Assembly: GCA_012841165.1 (NCBI GenBank)
Contig: DUVF01000034.1
Location: 1-38,288 of the forward strand
Length of the DNA stretch: 38,288 nt
Reading direction: 5' to 3'
Source: Clostridiales bacterium
GTDB taxonomy: Bacteria > Bacillota > Clostridia > Peptostreptococcales > Anaerovoracaceae
The notes below the pieces were generated by a model. That model was not told the DNA's origin, did not search any database, and saw nothing but the letters and a program-made list of their open reading frames with translations. The first letter of the stretch is position 1, and each line of letters opens with the position of its first letter. The position numbers and the translations under genes are program-made. Positions 1-8,524 of the stretch are shown here, in pieces.

Positions 1-1
1 G

Positions 2-49
2 GCGCCCGCCGGCAACGGCGTGCTGTCCGCGAAAGGCAGTCTGGCATAG
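2..49 (+). CDS. hisB: Imidazoleglycerol-phosphate dehydratase, C-terminal tail (partial)
   Basis: Only the last 15 codons before a TAG stop lie in the window. They end in GVLSAKGSLA, which resembles the usual HisB C-terminus (G-x-L/I-P-S-S/T-K-G-x-L). HisB dehydrates imidazoleglycerol phosphate in histidine synthesis, which fits its place 25 bases before hisA. HisH, the more common gene at this spot, normally ends in a quite different FHPEKS-type sequence, so I favour HisB. The identification rests on a very short stretch and is tentative. Confidence 0.5.
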   Translation, partial: APAGNGVLSAKGSLA

Positions 50-74
50 CTTTAAGGAATTTGGAGGATTAAAG

Positions 75-794
75 ATGATACTTTTTCCGGCGATCGATAT
101 CAAAGATGGGTGCTGTGTCCGATTGACCCGCGGTGAATATGACAGCGCCGTGCAAATGGCAGATAATTGGCAGGCAGCGGCCGAACTTTTCCGGGCGGCC
201 GGCGCAGAGTGGATGCACATGGTCGATTTAGACGGGGCGCTGGCCGGAAAGCCGGTCAACCGGTCAATTTTTGAAGCGGCGGCTCGGTTGGACGGAATAA
301 AGATTCAATTAGGCGGCGGCTTGCGCAAGAAGGAAGACGCGCTTAAATATCTGGATGCCGGAATAGACCGCGTTATATTGGGTTCAGCGGCGCTCAGCCA
401 TCCGGAACTGGCAGCGGAACTGGTGCGTGAGCGCGGCTCGGCCAGTGTCGCCGTTGGAATCGATGTGCGAGAGGGTAAGGTCTACAGCTCAGGCTGGACG
501 GTCGGCCATTCCCGCGACTACATCAACGTCGCCGAGGAAATGACCGCAGCCGGTGTTTCCGCACTGATAGTGACCGATATTGAACGCGATGGAACGCTGA
601 GCGGGCCTAATATAGAGCTGTTAGAGACATTGATCAAAACGGTTTCAACCCCTGTGATCGCCAGCGGCGGAATTAGAAATATGCAGGATCTAATACAATT
701 GGAGGCGATTGGTGCCGCCGGCGCAGTTATGGGAAAAGCTGTCTACTACGGAACCATTGATTTGGAAGAAGCGTTGGCGCGCTTTGGCAACTGA
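75..794 (+). CDS. hisA: ProFAR isomerase HisA (1-(5-phosphoribosyl)-5-[(5-phosphoribosylamino)methylideneamino]imidazole-4-carboxamide isomerase)
   Basis: HisA carries out the Amadori-type isomerisation of ProFAR to PRFAR, a cytosolic step of histidine biosynthesis. The 239-residue product has the normal length and a (beta/alpha)8 phosphate-binding pattern. The N-terminus MILFPAIDIKDG carries the catalytic Asp8, and VGIDVREGK carries the second catalytic Asp130. Glycine-rich phosphate loops are seen in QLGGGLR (about 79-84) and near the C-terminus in ASGGI. A GGAGG site lies 8 bases before the ATG. hisF follows after 17 bases, so the two are co-transcribed. Nothing is unusual in the protein. 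Confidence 0.97.
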   Translation: MILFPAIDIKDGCCVRLTRGEYDSAVQMADNWQAAAELFRAAGAEWMHMVDLDGALAGKPVNRSIFEAAARLDGIKIQLGGGLRKKEDALKYLDAGIDRVILGSAALSHPELAAELVRERGSASVAVGIDVREGKVYSSGWTVGHSRDYINVAEEMTAAGVSALIVTDIERDGTLSGPNIELLETLIKTVSTPVIASGGIRNMQDLIQLEAIGAAGAVMGKAVYYGTIDLEEALARFGN

Positions 795-811
795 AAGGAG
801 TAATATTTACT

Positions 812-1573
812 ATGCCGGTTAAACGCATAATTCCCTGTTTGGATATTTGTGACGGAAAAGTCGTCAAGGGCATCCGCTTCGTCGACCTTAAAGAAATAGG
901 TGATCCGGTGGCCAGCGCGGCTGAGTATGTCCGGCAGGGGGCGGATGAGATCGTGTTTTTAGACATAACAGCAACGCCCGGAGGACATAATAAGCTGGCG
1001 GATTTGGTTCGCCGGACGGCTCGAAGCATTTCCATACCTCTGACGGTCGGCGGCGGCATCCGAACCATGGAAGACATCCGCGACCTGCTGAACGCAGGAG
1101 CAGACAAGATCTCGATCAATTCGGCAGCGGTCGCTGAATCGGAATTGATCGCCCGGGCGGCCGGACAATTCGGCAGCCGGTGCATTGTTTTGGCAGTCGA
1201 CGCTAAAAAAGACAAAGCAGGGAAGTACCGTGTCTATATCGATGGCGGTCGCCGGGACAGTGGACGCGATCTATTGGAATGGGTGAGGGAAGGCGAACGC
1301 TTAGGCGCCGGTGAGATCTTACTCACTTCTATAGATGCCGACGGCACCAAGGCAGGTTTTGATATTGATATGCTGCGACTGGTTTCGGAGAATGTCGGCA
1401 TACCTGTCATCGCTTCGGGCGGTTGCGGCACGGTCGATCATTTTGTTCGCTTGTTTGAGGAGACTGCTACTGACGCAGCGCTGGCGGCGTCGGTCTTTCA
1501 CTATGGCGAGCTCTCGGTTCGGCAGGTCAAGGAGACATTGCAGGAGCACGGCATAGCGGTTAGCCTTTTATAA
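812..1573 (+). CDS. hisF: Imidazole glycerol phosphate synthase cyclase subunit HisF
   Basis: HisF is the synthase half of imidazole glycerol phosphate synthase. It uses ammonia supplied by the glutaminase HisH to convert PRFAR into IGP and AICAR. The 253-residue protein starts [20 protein letters not shown] with catalytic Asp11, and LAVDAKKD contains catalytic Asp130; both positions match the family. Phosphate-binding loops are visible in TVGGGIR (about 78-84) and IASGGCG. An AAGGAG site precedes the ATG. The TAA stop overlaps the hisI ATG by one base, a sign of translational coupling. HisH is not encoded in the visible part of this operon. Confidence 0.97.
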   Translation: MPVKRIIPCLDICDGKVVKGIRFVDLKEIGDPVASAAEYVRQGADEIVFLDITATPGGHNKLADLVRRTARSISIPLTVGGGIRTMEDIRDLLNAGADKISINSAAVAESELIARAAGQFGSRCIVLAVDAKKDKAGKYRVYIDGGRRDSGRDLLEWVREGERLGAGEILLTSIDADGTKAGFDIDMLRLVSENVGIPVIASGGCGTVDHFVRLFEETATDAALAASVFHYGELSVRQVKETLQEHGIAVSLL

Positions 1574-1929
1574 TGAGAGAGAAGCACGACATGGATATTG
1601 AACAATATTTTATTAAAGACGATCTGATACCGGCCATTATCCAATCAGTTGAGACCAGGGAGGTCCTGATGCTGGCGTATATGAATCGGGAAAGCCTGCA
1701 GCGGACGTTGGAAACGGGCTACACCTGGTTCTACAGCCGTTCCCGGCAGGAACTATGGAACAAAGGCGCCACATCGGGAAATGTGCAGAAGGTGCTGCGA
1801 ATAAGTCCGGATTGTGACAGCGATGCTCTGCTGATTGAAGTCTGGCAGACCGGGCCGGCCTGTCATACCGGAAATATGAGTTGCTTTTACCAGCGAGGCA
1901 GTTTGTTTAATGGAGTAGAAGAGCCATAA
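1573..1929 (+). CDS. hisI: Phosphoribosyl-AMP cyclohydrolase HisI
   Basis: HisI opens the purine ring of phosphoribosyl-AMP. The product is about 112-118 residues and has the family's metal-binding core: D-C-D-S-D, then [12 protein letters not shown], giving the Asp triad for Mg and three Cys for Zn. The motif [16 protein letters not shown] near residue 30 is also characteristic. The ATG at 1573 overlaps the hisF stop (TAATG), which suggests re-initiation; an in-frame ATG at 1591, with GAGAGAAG just upstream, is an alternative start. It is a stand-alone HisI; the pyrophosphohydrolase is a separate gene 15 bases downstream. Confidence 0.95.
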   Translation: MREKHDMDIEQYFIKDDLIPAIIQSVETREVLMLAYMNRESLQRTLETGYTWFYSRSRQELWNKGATSGNVQKVLRISPDCDSDALLIEVWQTGPACHTGNMSCFYQRGSLFNGVEEP

Positions 1930-1944
1930 ATGGAGGAGATTGAC

Positions 1945-2313
1945 ATGACAGTCGAGAAAAAACAGGAGACAACAGGCATTTTGCCCAGTCAAAACATACT
2001 GGAAGAATTATACAGAGTGATTCTGGCCCGTCGGGCGGAACCGGTCGAAAATTCCTATACCAATTATTTGTTCGATGCCGGTTTGAATAAGATCCTGAAA
2101 AAATGCGCCGAGGAGAGCGGAGAAGTTCTGATAGCAGCCAAGGACGGCGACAAACCGGCCTTGGTAGAGGAGATCTGTGATTTAACCTATCATCTGCTGG
2201 TTTTGATGGCCGAGCAGGAGATCATGCCATCGGACATTGAGGAAGTTCTGCGCGAAAGAAGCCGGAAAATAGGCAATCGCAAACCGACGCGGGATAGTTG
2301 CCAGAATTCCTGA
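1945..2313 (+). CDS. hisE: Phosphoribosyl-ATP pyrophosphohydrolase HisE
   Basis: HisE removes pyrophosphate from phosphoribosyl-ATP. I place the start at the ATG at 1945 because a GGAGG lies 8 bases upstream (1932-1936); an earlier ATG at 1930 overlaps that Shine-Dalgarno site and has none of its own. The product is 122 residues, all-alpha MazG-like, with the metal-binding pattern EESGEV and, further on, EEICDLTYHLLVL. About 20 extra residues precede the domain core. It ends the histidine operon; no clear terminator follows. Confidence 0.93.
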   Translation: MTVEKKQETTGILPSQNILEELYRVILARRAEPVENSYTNYLFDAGLNKILKKCAEESGEVLIAAKDGDKPALVEEICDLTYHLLVLMAEQEIMPSDIEEVLRERSRKIGNRKPTRDSCQNS

Positions 2314-2444
2314 CCGCTGACCTGAAAAGGATTCGGAGTTCGATTAGTTTGATTGTTTTAAAATTTTCAATATAGTCTCAATAGTTGAAGTTCTTTAATT
2401 TGCAAAGATTTTATGTTATCCTGCAACGATTAAGGGTAAAATCT

Positions 2445-2480
2445 AAATGAACCAATTTCTTGTTCACCAGTAGTTCATTT
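2445..2480. promoter_or_regulatory. Inverted repeat upstream of the permease gene (operator candidate)
   Basis: AAATGAAC (2445-2452) and GTTCATTT (2473-2480) form a perfect 8-bp inverted repeat with a 20-base spacer. They sit in the AT-rich 207-base gap between hisE and the permease start, about 40 bases before the start. A possible -10 box TAAAAT lies at 2437-2442. The arms suit either a dimeric regulator or an mRNA hairpin near the ribosome site. No regulator family is recognised. Confidence 0.35.
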
Positions 2481-2520
2481 TACATCATTCATAGTTTTGG
2501 AGCGGAAAGAAGGTGTGTTA

Positions 2521-3978
2521 TTGACAAAAGAAAAAAAACAGGGCCTGAGCGCGTTTGACTTTTTTGCAATCGGCTTTGGCGCAATCATCGGTGTGGGCTG
2601 GGCAGTTTCGATAAACAGCTGGATGGCTAATGCCGGCGGTCCGATACCGGCCGCTGTTGGCTATTTATTGTCGCTCTTATTTATGATTCCTATCGCTTTA
2701 GCCTATGCCGAGATGACCCCGGCGCTGCCGGTAGCAGGCGGTGCGGTGGCCTTCGCCTACAGAGCCTTTGGCCGCAAGATGGCGTTTCTGTCCGGCTGGG
2801 CAGCGGTTGGCGCCTTCATCACTATCATCCCCTGGGAGGCCATCTACATCAACAAGATCCTCTCCGTCCTGTTTCCGGCGATAACAGCCGGCGAACCGGC
2901 ATATACGCTGTTGAACACGCCGATCTATACCACCGGCATCATGGTTGGAGTGTTGATGTCGCTTGTCATTGTTTTTATCAACTGGGTCGGCATTCAGTCG
3001 GCTGCTCTGCTGCAGAAGATCATGGTCATCATCCTGTTAGCCTCCGGCATTTTAACCATCATAGCCGCGTTTATCAGTTATGATTCGCAGCACTTGCAGC
3101 CGATCTACGAGCATCAGGCGGATCATGGTTCTCACAGCAACTTCATGTTGGGCGCTATCTCTGTCTTTGCGCTGTCGCCCTTCTTCCTGGCCGGTTTTGA
3201 GACCATCCCGCAGGGTATTGAAGACGCCGCCGGCGATGTCAAGCAAGTCGGCAAGACTGTCGTTCTGGCCGTTGGCGCGGCAACTATTTTTTATGCCATC
3301 CTGCTCTTTTCCATCGGCGGAGCCATGCCGTGGAAAGAATTCTTTGTACTTGAACCGCCGGCAGCCTCGCATCTTTTCCAGGTCATCTATCCGGGCACAA
3401 TTGGAGATATTCTTTGGATCAGCACATTGGTCGGCGCTCTCGCCGGATTGATTACTACCTGGAATGGATTTATGCTGGCGACTCCACTTCTGATGATGGG
3501 TCTGGCCCGAGCGTATCTGATTCCGCACAGCTGGTCAAAGACCAACAAGGCCGGTGTGCCGATCATCCCGCTCATAATTTGCGGAGCTCTTTCTGCTCTG
3601 GGTCCGGTGCTCGGTACGGGCATAATCGATCCGTTCACCATGTTCAGTGCCGCTGCCTTTGTCTTGAGTTGGTTCATCACGATGCTTTCGCTGGTTAAAC
3701 TGCGGACGAAGGAACCAGAACTGCATCGGCCATATAAAGTGCCGACCTTGGCCATACCCATTTTTGGCATCATAATCTGCGCCGTCATCCTGCCGCTCTA
3801 TCTGATTCCGAAATCTCCGGTCTACATCGGTACTATCGGTGTTGCCCTTTGGGCAGGATGGATGTTCGTTGGATTGATCCTCTACTGGATTACCATGGGC
3901 ACACGCAAAAGAGTTCCCGAAGCCGAACAGGTGGCTTCGCTCTATCGCAGCATGTCCAATGTCGCCACAACTGAGTAG
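2521..3978 (+). CDS. APC-superfamily amino acid permease
   Basis: This is an integral membrane transporter of the amino acid-polyamine-organocation superfamily. The N-terminus GLSAFDFFAIGFGAIIGVGW is the hallmark first helix, with the unwound G-(A/S)-I-I-G substrate loop. About 12 hydrophobic segments follow over 485 residues, typical for the family. I chose the TTG at 2521, preceded by GAAGG, giving MTKEKKQGLSAF; an upstream in-frame TTG at 2497 has no ribosome site. It stands alone between the his operon and a strong terminator. The substrate cannot be read from sequence. Confidence 0.88.
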   Translation: MTKEKKQGLSAFDFFAIGFGAIIGVGWAVSINSWMANAGGPIPAAVGYLLSLLFMIPIALAYAEMTPALPVAGGAVAFAYRAFGRKMAFLSGWAAVGAFITIIPWEAIYINKILSVLFPAITAGEPAYTLLNTPIYTTGIMVGVLMSLVIVFINWVGIQSAALLQKIMVIILLASGILTIIAAFISYDSQHLQPIYEHQADHGSHSNFMLGAISVFALSPFFLAGFETIPQGIEDAAGDVKQVGKTVVLAVGAATIFYAILLFSIGGAMPWKEFFVLEPPAASHLFQVIYPGTIGDILWISTLVGALAGLITTWNGFMLATPLLMMGLARAYLIPHSWSKTNKAGVPIIPLIICGALSALGPVLGTGIIDPFTMFSAAAFVLSWFITMLSLVKLRTKEPELHRPYKVPTLAIPIFGIIICAVILPLYLIPKSPVYIGTIGVALWAGWMFVGLILYWITMGTRKRVPEAEQVASLYRSMSNVATTE

Positions 3979-3990
3979 TCTGTGTTTTTT

Positions 3991-4031
3991 CGGCCGAACA
4001 GGCGCGACCGCGCCTGTTCGGCCGCTTTTTA
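3991..4031 (+). terminator. Rho-independent terminator of the permease gene
   Basis: A nearly uninterrupted GC-rich inverted repeat (3991-4024, arms of about 15 bp reading CGGCCGAACAGGCGC) is followed by CTTTTT. It starts 12 bases after the permease stop codon. Confidence 0.93.
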
Positions 4032-4076
4032 TCAGCTATGCATAAATAAGCACAAGCCTGATTGGAGTCGGTCGTC

Positions 4077-4409
4077 ATGCTTAATACAACAATTCCCTTT
4101 GAAATGGTTCTCAGCAATGTCTTTATTTATTTATTCATTTCTTTTGCGGCAATTTTTATTCTCGGCAAATACGCTAAAATCAAATTGAAAAACCGGCCGG
4201 CGGCCTATAACATGCTTCGCCTGACCCGGCAGGTAGCTTTTCTGATTTGCCTGATCGGCACGGTTATCATAATAGGCACAAAGTTCATCGGCATTGAGTA
4301 CACGCAAAGATCCCTGAGTTATTTAAGCTTGCCATATTTTGTGGCGATTGCCTTTTACGCCGTCAATGTTTTTCGACGCATCAAGGCCGAGCGAGAACGC
4401 CGTTTGTGA
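4077..4409 (+). CDS. Small membrane protein, unknown function
   Basis: This 110-residue protein is not recognised. It has three clear hydrophobic segments: roughly residues 12-32 (VFIYLFISFAAIFILG), 52-72 (VAFLICLIGTVIIIG) and 83-102 (LPYFVAIAFYAVNVF). The loops between them are basic, and the tail is strongly basic (RRIKAERERR), which predicts a cytoplasmic C-terminus. The ATG at 4077 has GGAG 9 bases upstream, so I prefer it to an earlier TTG at 4062. It lies alone between two terminators and converges on rpmB. Confidence 0.7.
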   Translation: MLNTTIPFEMVLSNVFIYLFISFAAIFILGKYAKIKLKNRPAAYNMLRLTRQVAFLICLIGTVIIIGTKFIGIEYTQRSLSYLSLPYFVAIAFYAVNVFRRIKAERERRL

Positions 4410-4411
4410 AA

Positions 4412-4447
4412 TGAAAAACCCACCTTTTGCGAGGTGGGTTGGTTTTT
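4412..4447. terminator. Bidirectional terminator between the membrane protein gene and rpmB
   Basis: AACCCACC (4417-4424) pairs with GGTGGGTT (4433-4440) across an 8-base loop. GGTTTTTG follows on the plus strand, and the AAAAA before the stem gives a U-run on the minus strand. It therefore serves both convergent genes. Confidence 0.88.
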
Positions 4448-4471
4448 GTTGGGCCATGTGATGCCAGTATT

Positions 4472-4663
4472 CTAAAGCGCGCGCGTGATCTTGCCCGACC
4501 GGATGCAGCGAGTGCAGACGTTCTTGCGGACTGCCGCGCCGTTTTCTGCGACTCGGACAGTCTGGATGTTGGCGTTCCATTTCCGCCGGGTGTGGCGATT
4601 GGAATGGCTGACTTTATTGCCGGAAACCTGGCCCTTGCCGCAGATTTCACATTTTCTTGACAT
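4472..4663 (-). CDS. rpmB: 50S ribosomal protein L28
   Basis: bL28, a 63-residue basic protein of the large ribosomal subunit. MSRKCEICGKG and VCTRCIRSGKI supply the paired Cys of a zinc-ribbon form. The middle VSHSNRHTRRKWNANIQ is the conserved L28 core. On the minus strand a GGGAGGTG site lies just upstream of the ATG. It is transcribed divergently from yloU, as is usual in Firmicutes. Confidence 0.97.
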   Translation of the reverse strand: MSRKCEICGKGQVSGNKVSHSNRHTRRKWNANIQTVRVAENGAAVRKNVCTRCIRSGKITRAL

Positions 4664-4734
4664 GTGTGGACACCTCCCTTGACTGTTTTTATCGCTTCGA
4701 CATGGAGCGTCGCTGTTCTATAACCGACCCGTGT

Positions 4735-4763
4735 ATTGTATCACAGGTGGCGCGTTCTGAAAA
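4735..4763 (-). promoter_or_regulatory. rpmB promoter
   Basis: On the minus strand TTTTCA (-35, plus positions 4758-4763), a 17-base spacer and TACAAT (-10, 4735-4740) preceded by TGA form an extended -10 promoter about 70 bases before the rpmB ATG. Confidence 0.65.
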
Positions 4764-4857
4764 GGTTTTCTTTTTTCTTTTTTCGGTCTTTCAGCCCGAT
4801 GTTGCATAAAGCCGTATTTTGGAGCATGTATTGTTCTGGTTCAGGAGGTATTCTTTA

Positions 4858-4866
4858 TGCTATAAT
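4858..4866 (+). promoter_or_regulatory. yloU-recG promoter (extended -10)
   Basis: TGCTATAAT carries a consensus -10 hexamer at 4861-4866 with a TGn extension. No good -35 is seen at 17 bases upstream. The likely transcript start is about 85-90 bases before the yloU start codon. Confidence 0.6.
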
Positions 4867-4959
4867 AAACGAGCGTAAGCTCAGTCTAGTTTATATTGTC
4901 ACATGATTTTTTGGATGAACCGGGCGTAGCCTATGAGACAGGCGTTGAGGTGGAGTCTT

Positions 4960-5349
4960 TTGCGGTATCAAATTCAAACTAAACAAGGGAAGATCGATTT
5001 CAGTCATGGTGTGATTGCTAAAATTGTCGTTCAGGCAGCCAGCGGATTGCGCAAACAAATAGGTTTATCCAATCACAGAGGCAAGCTCTTGCGTTATCGC
5101 TTAGAAAAGCCGGTATTTAACGCCAAAGACTACATAGAAGTGTTGATCGGCGAACAAGGCGTCGATATCCGCATCAATGTAGTCGTTCGTATGGGCTGCA
5201 GCATTGGCGAGGTGACTGAACAGTTGATCAAGCGTGTCAATTATGATCTTCAGACGATGGCCGGCTTGTCTGCCAACAGCATTGCCGTGATGGTCACCGG
5301 CCTGGTCGCCAAAACAAATTGGTTTAGACCGACCGAGGTAAAAAAGTAA
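4960..5349 (+). CDS. Asp23/Gls24 family protein (YloU-like)
   Basis: The 129-residue product belongs to the Asp23/Gls24 (DUF322) family of small alpha/beta proteins linked to envelope stress. Starting at TTG 4960 (AGGTGG upstream) aligns it with Bacillus YloU, whose N-terminus also reads up to a T-K-x-G-x-I-D-x-S pattern; an upstream ATG at 4933 has no ribosome site. The core IAKIVVQAASGL, the YIEVLIGEQGVDIRINVVVRMG strand region and the helical tail fit the family. It is divergent from rpmB, as in Bacillus. The usual next gene, the fatty acid kinase yloV/fakA, is absent; recG follows after one base. Confidence 0.85.
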   Translation: MRYQIQTKQGKIDFSHGVIAKIVVQAASGLRKQIGLSNHRGKLLRYRLEKPVFNAKDYIEVLIGEQGVDIRINVVVRMGCSIGEVTEQLIKRVNYDLQTMAGLSANSIAVMVTGLVAKTNWFRPTEVKK

Positions 5350-5350
5350 G

Positions 5351-7384
5351 ATGCTGCAACTGACCGACCCGCTGACTCTTTTGAAAGGTATCGGCCCTAG
5401 CAAAGCGGCCGCCCTGAAAAAAGCCGGTCTTGAATCGTTGGCTGATCTTTTGCGATATTATCCACGCGCCTATCAGGATCGCCGGACGCTGACCCCGATA
5501 GCAGATCTGACTCCGGGCGAGAACAAGCTGATCCAGGGCCGGATCAGCCAGATGGCTTTCACCGGCTTTGGGAAGAAACGTACATTGCGACTGCTGCTGA
5601 CAGATTCCTCAGGGAGTCTGGAAGTGCTTTTTTTTAATGCGACATATCTGGCCAGATCATTATCACGCGATAGCGACTATCAATTTTTTGGCAGGGTCTC
5701 CCGGCGCGGCGGACGACTCCAGATGCTTCATCCTGACATTCAAAATGCTAACGCAGCAGGGCAGGGACAGGGCTGGCTGCCGGTTTACCCTTTGGTACAC
5801 GGCATCACGCAGAAGAACCTGTACAATTGGATCGATCAGGTTCTGCCGTTGAGCGATGATCTGACAGATCATCTGCCGGCGCAGCTGGTACAAAAAAACC
5901 GTCTCATCGGACTAGCCCAGGCACTGCAGGCCATGCACCGGCCGTCTGATCGGCAGACCTGGCGGGAAGCTCGTTTCAGGTTGATCTTCGATGAGTTCCT
6001 GCTGCTATTTTTGGGGATCATGCTGCGCAGCCGCCAATCGGAAGCTGTCGGCCAGGCAATCATGCTTCCGCCGGGTCGGGAAATCGATGAGTTTCTGTCT
6101 CGGCTGCCTTTTTCACCGACAGACGCACAGAGGCGTGTCTTGAGTGAGATAGAGGCCGATATGACCAGTCCCAAGGTGATGGATCGGTTGATTCAGGGCG
6201 ATGTCGGGTCGGGTAAGACCATGGTAGCGGCTGCTGCAGCCTATAAATCGATACGTAACGGCTATCAGGCGGTATTGATGGCGCCGACGGAGGTCCTCGC
6301 CCGGCAACATGCCAAGACGATCACAGGCTGGTTTTCTCCCCTGAAAGTCAGCAGCGCTTTGCTGACAGGTCGGATCAGCTCTAAAGCCAGACAGGAATTA
6401 CTTCAAGACTTAAGCCAGGGCCGGATCGACTTCCTGGTTGGAACCCATGCATTGCTGCAAGCCGATGTCTGTTTTCATTCGTTAGGTCTTGTAATCACCG
6501 ATGAACAGCATCGCTTTGGAGTGCGTCAACGAGAGCTGCTGGTTCAGAAAAGCAAGCATCCGGATCGCCTGGTAATGACAGCTACGCCCATTCCTAAAAC
6601 GCTAGCCGCCACCCTTTACAGCGAACTGGAATTATCTGCCATCGATGAACTGCCGCCCGGTCGTAAACCGGTGCTGACCCGGATCGCGAGGCAGAATGAG
6701 CGGCGTTCAGTCTATGAATTTATGAGGCAGGAAGTTGCAAAGGGAGGACAGGCCTACATTGTCACTCCTTTAATAGAAGAATCCGACAAGTTAAACGCCA
6801 AGGCGGCCTCACAGTTGTTTGCCGGTCTGACTGCTTTTTTCCCGGATATTAAAGCCGGCCTGCTACATGGAGCGCTGCCTTCGGTCGAAAAGGATCGAGT
6901 CATGCAAGAATTTGCCGAAGGCCGTTTGTCTGTTCTGGTTTCAACGGTGGTAATCGAAGTCGGTGTGAATGTACAAAACGCCACCGTAATGATCATTGAA
7001 AGCGCCGACCGCTTCGGATTGGCAACCCTGCATCAACTGCGCGGTCGGGTCGGTCGGGGTGACCGCCAATCTCACTGCATATTGATCAGCGATGCGCGTG
7101 AAGGCGTAGCAGCTGAGCGTGCGGCCATCATGACTCAGACGAACGACGGTTTTCTGATCGCCGAAAAGGATTTAGAGCTGCGTGGACCGGGTGAGTTCTT
7201 TGGCACTCGCCAGCACGGCCTGCCGGAGTTGAAACTGGCCGATCCAGTCCGACACTTTAAGATCATGGTGCAGGCGCAAACGCTGGCGCGGGAGCTGATG
7301 CAACGCGATCCGGAGCTCAAATTACCAGAGCACCGATTATTGAAGGCCAATACGGAAAAACTGTTTACCGAATCCGGAAGATAA
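5351..7384 (+). CDS. recG: ATP-dependent DNA helicase RecG
   Basis: RecG drives branch migration and regression of stalled forks during recombination and repair. The 677-residue product has the wedge/OB domain at about residues 1-190 (LLKGIGPSKAAALKKAGLESL at the start), then a superfamily 2 helicase core. Walker A is GDVGSGKT (283-290), motif II is DEQH (384-387, the RecG form), motif III is TATPIPKT, and motif VI is QLRGRVGRG. The length matches the family. The ATG is one base after the yloU stop, with GAGGT 11 bases upstream, so the two genes form an operon. Confidence 0.97.
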   Translation: MLQLTDPLTLLKGIGPSKAAALKKAGLESLADLLRYYPRAYQDRRTLTPIADLTPGENKLIQGRISQMAFTGFGKKRTLRLLLTDSSGSLEVLFFNATYLARSLSRDSDYQFFGRVSRRGGRLQMLHPDIQNANAAGQGQGWLPVYPLVHGITQKNLYNWIDQVLPLSDDLTDHLPAQLVQKNRLIGLAQALQAMHRPSDRQTWREARFRLIFDEFLLLFLGIMLRSRQSEAVGQAIMLPPGREIDEFLSRLPFSPTDAQRRVLSEIEADMTSPKVMDRLIQGDVGSGKTMVAAAAAYKSIRNGYQAVLMAPTEVLARQHAKTITGWFSPLKVSSALLTGRISSKARQELLQDLSQGRIDFLVGTHALLQADVCFHSLGLVITDEQHRFGVRQRELLVQKSKHPDRLVMTATPIPKTLAATLYSELELSAIDELPPGRKPVLTRIARQNERRSVYEFMRQEVAKGGQAYIVTPLIEESDKLNAKAASQLFAGLTAFFPDIKAGLLHGALPSVEKDRVMQEFAEGRLSVLVSTVVIEVGVNVQNATVMIIESADRFGLATLHQLRGRVGRGDRQSHCILISDAREGVAAERAAIMTQTNDGFLIAEKDLELRGPGEFFGTRQHGLPELKLADPVRHFKIMVQAQTLARELMQRDPELKLPEHRLLKANTEKLFTESGR

Positions 7385-7455
7385 TCGAAAAAGAAATAGG
7401 TATGATGAATCGGCGGTCTATGGTAGAATAAACAACAAGAAAGGGGTCGATTCGG

Positions 7456-8022
7456 ATGCGCATCATAGCCGGTGACTTTAAAGGCCGGAAACTGCACACG
7501 CCAATCGATCGAAAGATCAGGCCAACTGCAGAGAAGGTCAAAGAAGCGATCTTCAGCATGATAGAGCGTGATCTACCGGAAGCCGTAGTGGTCGACCTGT
7601 TCTGCGGTACCGGCGGCCTGGGGCTGGAAGCGCTCAGCCGAGGCGCAGCCAAGGCCTACTTTGGAGATCGGTCAAAGCAGAGCCTGGGTCTGGCGATCCA
7701 AAATGCCAAGTGCTGCGGAGCCGAAAGCCGCTCGGTATTTTTACTGGGAGACTGGAAAACTGTTTTAGCGCGCATCCGGGAACCGGCCGATGTGATCCTG
7801 CTTGATCCACCTTATGAAACCGGCATCCTTAATGCCTGTCTGGATCACATTGAGCAAATGGGCAGCCTGGCCGACGGTGGCGTGGTGGTGGCGGAACATC
7901 CGATCACCAAGGCAAAAACCTCAGATATTCCAGACATGGCTGCCGGTTGGAGCATACTTAAGCAAAAACGCTATGGCGATACCGGCGTTACGATATACGA
8001 AAGACAAACGGAGGCAAAATGA
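7456..8022 (+). CDS. rsmD: 16S rRNA (guanine(966)-N(2))-methyltransferase RsmD
   Basis: RsmD methylates N2 of G966 in 16S rRNA using SAM. The 188-residue protein begins MRIIAGDFKGRKLHTP, a typical RsmD start. It has the SAM-binding motif VVDLFCGTGGLGLEALSRGA (about residues 45-64) and the catalytic ILLDPPYETG near residue 115. AAGGGG lies 9 bases before the ATG. coaD follows after one base, the usual rsmD-coaD pair. Confidence 0.95.
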   Translation: MRIIAGDFKGRKLHTPIDRKIRPTAEKVKEAIFSMIERDLPEAVVVDLFCGTGGLGLEALSRGAAKAYFGDRSKQSLGLAIQNAKCCGAESRSVFLLGDWKTVLARIREPADVILLDPPYETGILNACLDHIEQMGSLADGGVVVAEHPITKAKTSDIPDMAAGWSILKQKRYGDTGVTIYERQTEAK

Positions 8023-8023
8023 C

Positions 8024-8512
8024 ATGCGCAGAGTACTATATGCCGGAAGTTTCGATCCTATCACGAACGGACATTTAGACCTGATTGAGCGGTCGTCCAA
8101 GCTGTGCGGCCAGCTTTTAATAGGTGTGATCCAGAATGTATCGAAGAATTCTTTTTTCACAATGGAGGAAAGAAGCCAGATCATCATTGACAGCATACCA
8201 CACTTAAAGAACGTTGAAGTAATTACCTTTGACGGCTTGCTGGCTGACTTTGTCAACAAAAACAATATTGATGCGGTGGTGCGGGGCTTAAGAGCGACGA
8301 CGGATTTCGAATTAGAGATCCAAATGGCCCAGATGAATGCGCGACTATACCGAAATGCCGTCGAAACAATATTTTTAATGACTGCTCCACAATATTCCTT
8401 CGTGAGTTCCAGCATTGTGAAGGAAGTCTTTGCCCTTAACGGCGATGTTGAAGGGCTGATACCGCAGCCGGCGCTGGATGCGCTGCGCCGCAAAAACACC
8501 GTTAATACATAA
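8024..8512 (+). CDS. coaD: Phosphopantetheine adenylyltransferase CoaD
   Basis: CoaD transfers AMP from ATP to 4'-phosphopantetheine, the penultimate step of coenzyme A synthesis. The 162-residue product has the nucleotidyltransferase motif T14-N-G-H17 in GSFDPITNGH, VVRGLRATTDFE in the middle, and VSSSIVKEV corresponding to the I-S-S-T/S-x-[VL]-[KR]-E motif near residue 127. I start at ATG 8024 because GGAGG (8010-8014) lies 9 bases upstream and the protein aligns with the family from its first residue. The reading frame stays open further upstream inside rsmD, but that part is not CoaD. Confidence 0.96.
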   Translation: MRRVLYAGSFDPITNGHLDLIERSSKLCGQLLIGVIQNVSKNSFFTMEERSQIIIDSIPHLKNVEVITFDGLLADFVNKNNIDAVVRGLRATTDFELEIQMAQMNARLYRNAVETIFLMTAPQYSFVSSSIVKEVFALNGDVEGLIPQPALDALRRKNTVNT

Positions 8513-8524
8513 GGAGGAAGGAAA

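Noticed and set aside
7802..8023. Upstream extension of the coaD reading frame into rsmD
   Set aside because: The extension has no CoaD similarity, and a good ribosome site marks ATG 8024.
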